From positions 1 to 6,968 of the forward strand of contig CAMFIY010000148.1 of assembly GCA_945952575.1 (NCBI GenBank): 6,968 nucleotides of DNA. The letters are read 5' to 3'. A model generated the notes under the pieces. That model had not been told where the DNA came from and ran no database searches. It worked only from the letters and a program-made list of their open reading frames with translations. Positions 6,572 through 6,968 of the stretch are shown piece by piece. A program made the position numbers and the translations under genes. Position 1 is the first letter of the stretch; every line of letters begins with the position of its first letter. Origin of the DNA: an uncultured Leucobacter sp. (GTDB lineage Bacteria; Actinomycetota; Actinomycetes; Actinomycetales; Microbacteriaceae).

Positions 6572-6577
6572 TAGACT
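6572..6577 (+). promoter_or_regulatory. Candidate -10 element of the purA promoter
   Basis: TAGACT on the plus strand fits the actinobacterial -10 pattern TANNNT and would place the transcript start about 33 bases before the purA ATG. No good -35 is visible at 16-18 bases upstream. A second, weaker pair further upstream (TCGTCA at 6491-6496, TGTTAT at 6514-6519, spacing 17) is an alternative. Confidence 0.4.
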
Positions 6578-6603
6578 GTCCGAGGCTCGTGCACAGGCAG
6601 CAG

Positions 6604-6611
6604 GAAAGGGG
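6604..6611 (+). promoter_or_regulatory. Ribosome binding site of purA
   Basis: A purine-rich GAAAGGGG lies 5 bases before the ATG at 6617. It supports that start, which also gives the usual PurA N-terminus with Asp13 and His41 at the standard positions. Confidence 0.6.
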
Positions 6612-6616
6612 CTGAG

Positions 6617-6968
6617 ATGCCCGCGGTACTCATCACCGGCGCTCAGTGGGGCGACGAAGGCAAGGGTCGGGCGACCGACCTCCTCGGCAGTCGCGTCGAC
6701 TACGTCGTCAAGTTCAACGGCGGCAACAACGCCGGTCATACGGTCGTCGTCGGCAGCGAGAAGTACGCGCTGCACCTCCTGCCCTCCGGCATCCTGACCC
6801 CCGGCGTCACCCCGGTGATCGCGAACGGCGTCGTCATCGACCTCGAGGTGCTGCGCGGGGAGCTCGAGGCGCTCAGCGCCCGCGGCGTCGACGTCTCGCG
6901 GCTCAAGGTCAGCGCCAACGCGCACGTCATCACCGCCTACCATCGCACGCTCGACAAGGTGACCGAAC
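6617..6968 (+). CDS. purA: Adenylosuccinate synthetase PurA, N-terminal part (cut by the window end)
   Basis: PurA joins IMP and aspartate using GTP to make adenylosuccinate, the first committed step from IMP to AMP, in the cytoplasm. The 117 complete codons visible begin MPAVLITGAQWGDEGKG and contain the GTP-binding loop GDEGKG with the catalytic base Asp13, and GGNNAGHT with the catalytic acid His41. LHLLPSGIL and the segment NGVVIDLEVL then follow, as in the family. Residue 18 is Arg where Lys is usual (GDEGKGK), a mild change. The full protein is normally about 430 residues, so roughly three quarters lies beyond the window. The ATG is preceded by a purine-rich GGAAAGGGG. The gene is transcribed away from the importer operon. 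Its frame is open to the last base, so nothing suggests it is broken. Confidence 0.97.
   Translation, partial: MPAVLITGAQWGDEGKGRATDLLGSRVDYVVKFNGGNNAGHTVVVGSEKYALHLLPSGILTPGVTPVIANGVVIDLEVLRGELEALSARGVDVSRLKVSANAHVITAYHRTLDKVTE

Noticed and set aside
6494..6943. Minus-strand frame opposite purA
   Set aside because: The plus strand clearly encodes PurA; the antisense frame has shadow composition only.

Overview
The window comes from a high-GC actinobacterium. The purA start, the actinobacterial style of ABC importer genes, the strong preference for G/C at third codon positions and dense ATGA gene overlaps suggest a member of the Microbacteriaceae (Microbacterium or Leucobacter-like). This placement rests on pattern recognition, not on a search.

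Layout: almost the whole window (positions 22-6406) is one tightly packed leftward operon of five genes. Read in the direction of transcription it encodes: a family 5 extracellular solute-binding lipoprotein (4787-6406); a DppB/OppB-type permease (3799-4782); a DppC/OppC-type permease (2927-3802); a single-chain ATPase carrying both the DppD-like and DppF-like nucleotide-binding domains (1167-2930); and a cytoplasmic protein with a C39-type, papain-like cysteine peptidase domain (22-1170). The last four genes are joined by three 4-base ATGA stop/start overlaps, and the first two genes are only 4 bases apart. The five proteins are therefore probably made together from one message.

A 210-base divergent intergenic region (6407-6616) separates this operon from purA (adenylosuccinate synthetase), which runs rightward and is cut by the window end. 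On the minus strand this region holds a plausible -35/-10 pair, an imperfect GC-rich hairpin that would sit at the very 5' end of the operon message, and a clear AAGGAG ribosome site. On the plus strand it holds a TAGACT -10-like hexamer and a purine-rich ribosome site for purA. No RNA genes, mobile elements, CRISPR arrays or convincing terminators were seen.

How the genes may work together: the lipoprotein would capture a peptide-like ligand outside the membrane, the two permeases would form the channel, and the fused ATPase would supply both ATP sites. The distinctive part is the last gene. A soluble C39-like cysteine peptidase, a fold best known from bacteriocin exporters that trim leader peptides, is translationally coupled to an importer. 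The simplest inference is that it cleaves or otherwise acts on the imported peptide in the cytoplasm. Its N-terminal domain is unassigned and may be a worn GNAT-like fold. The substrate is unknown.
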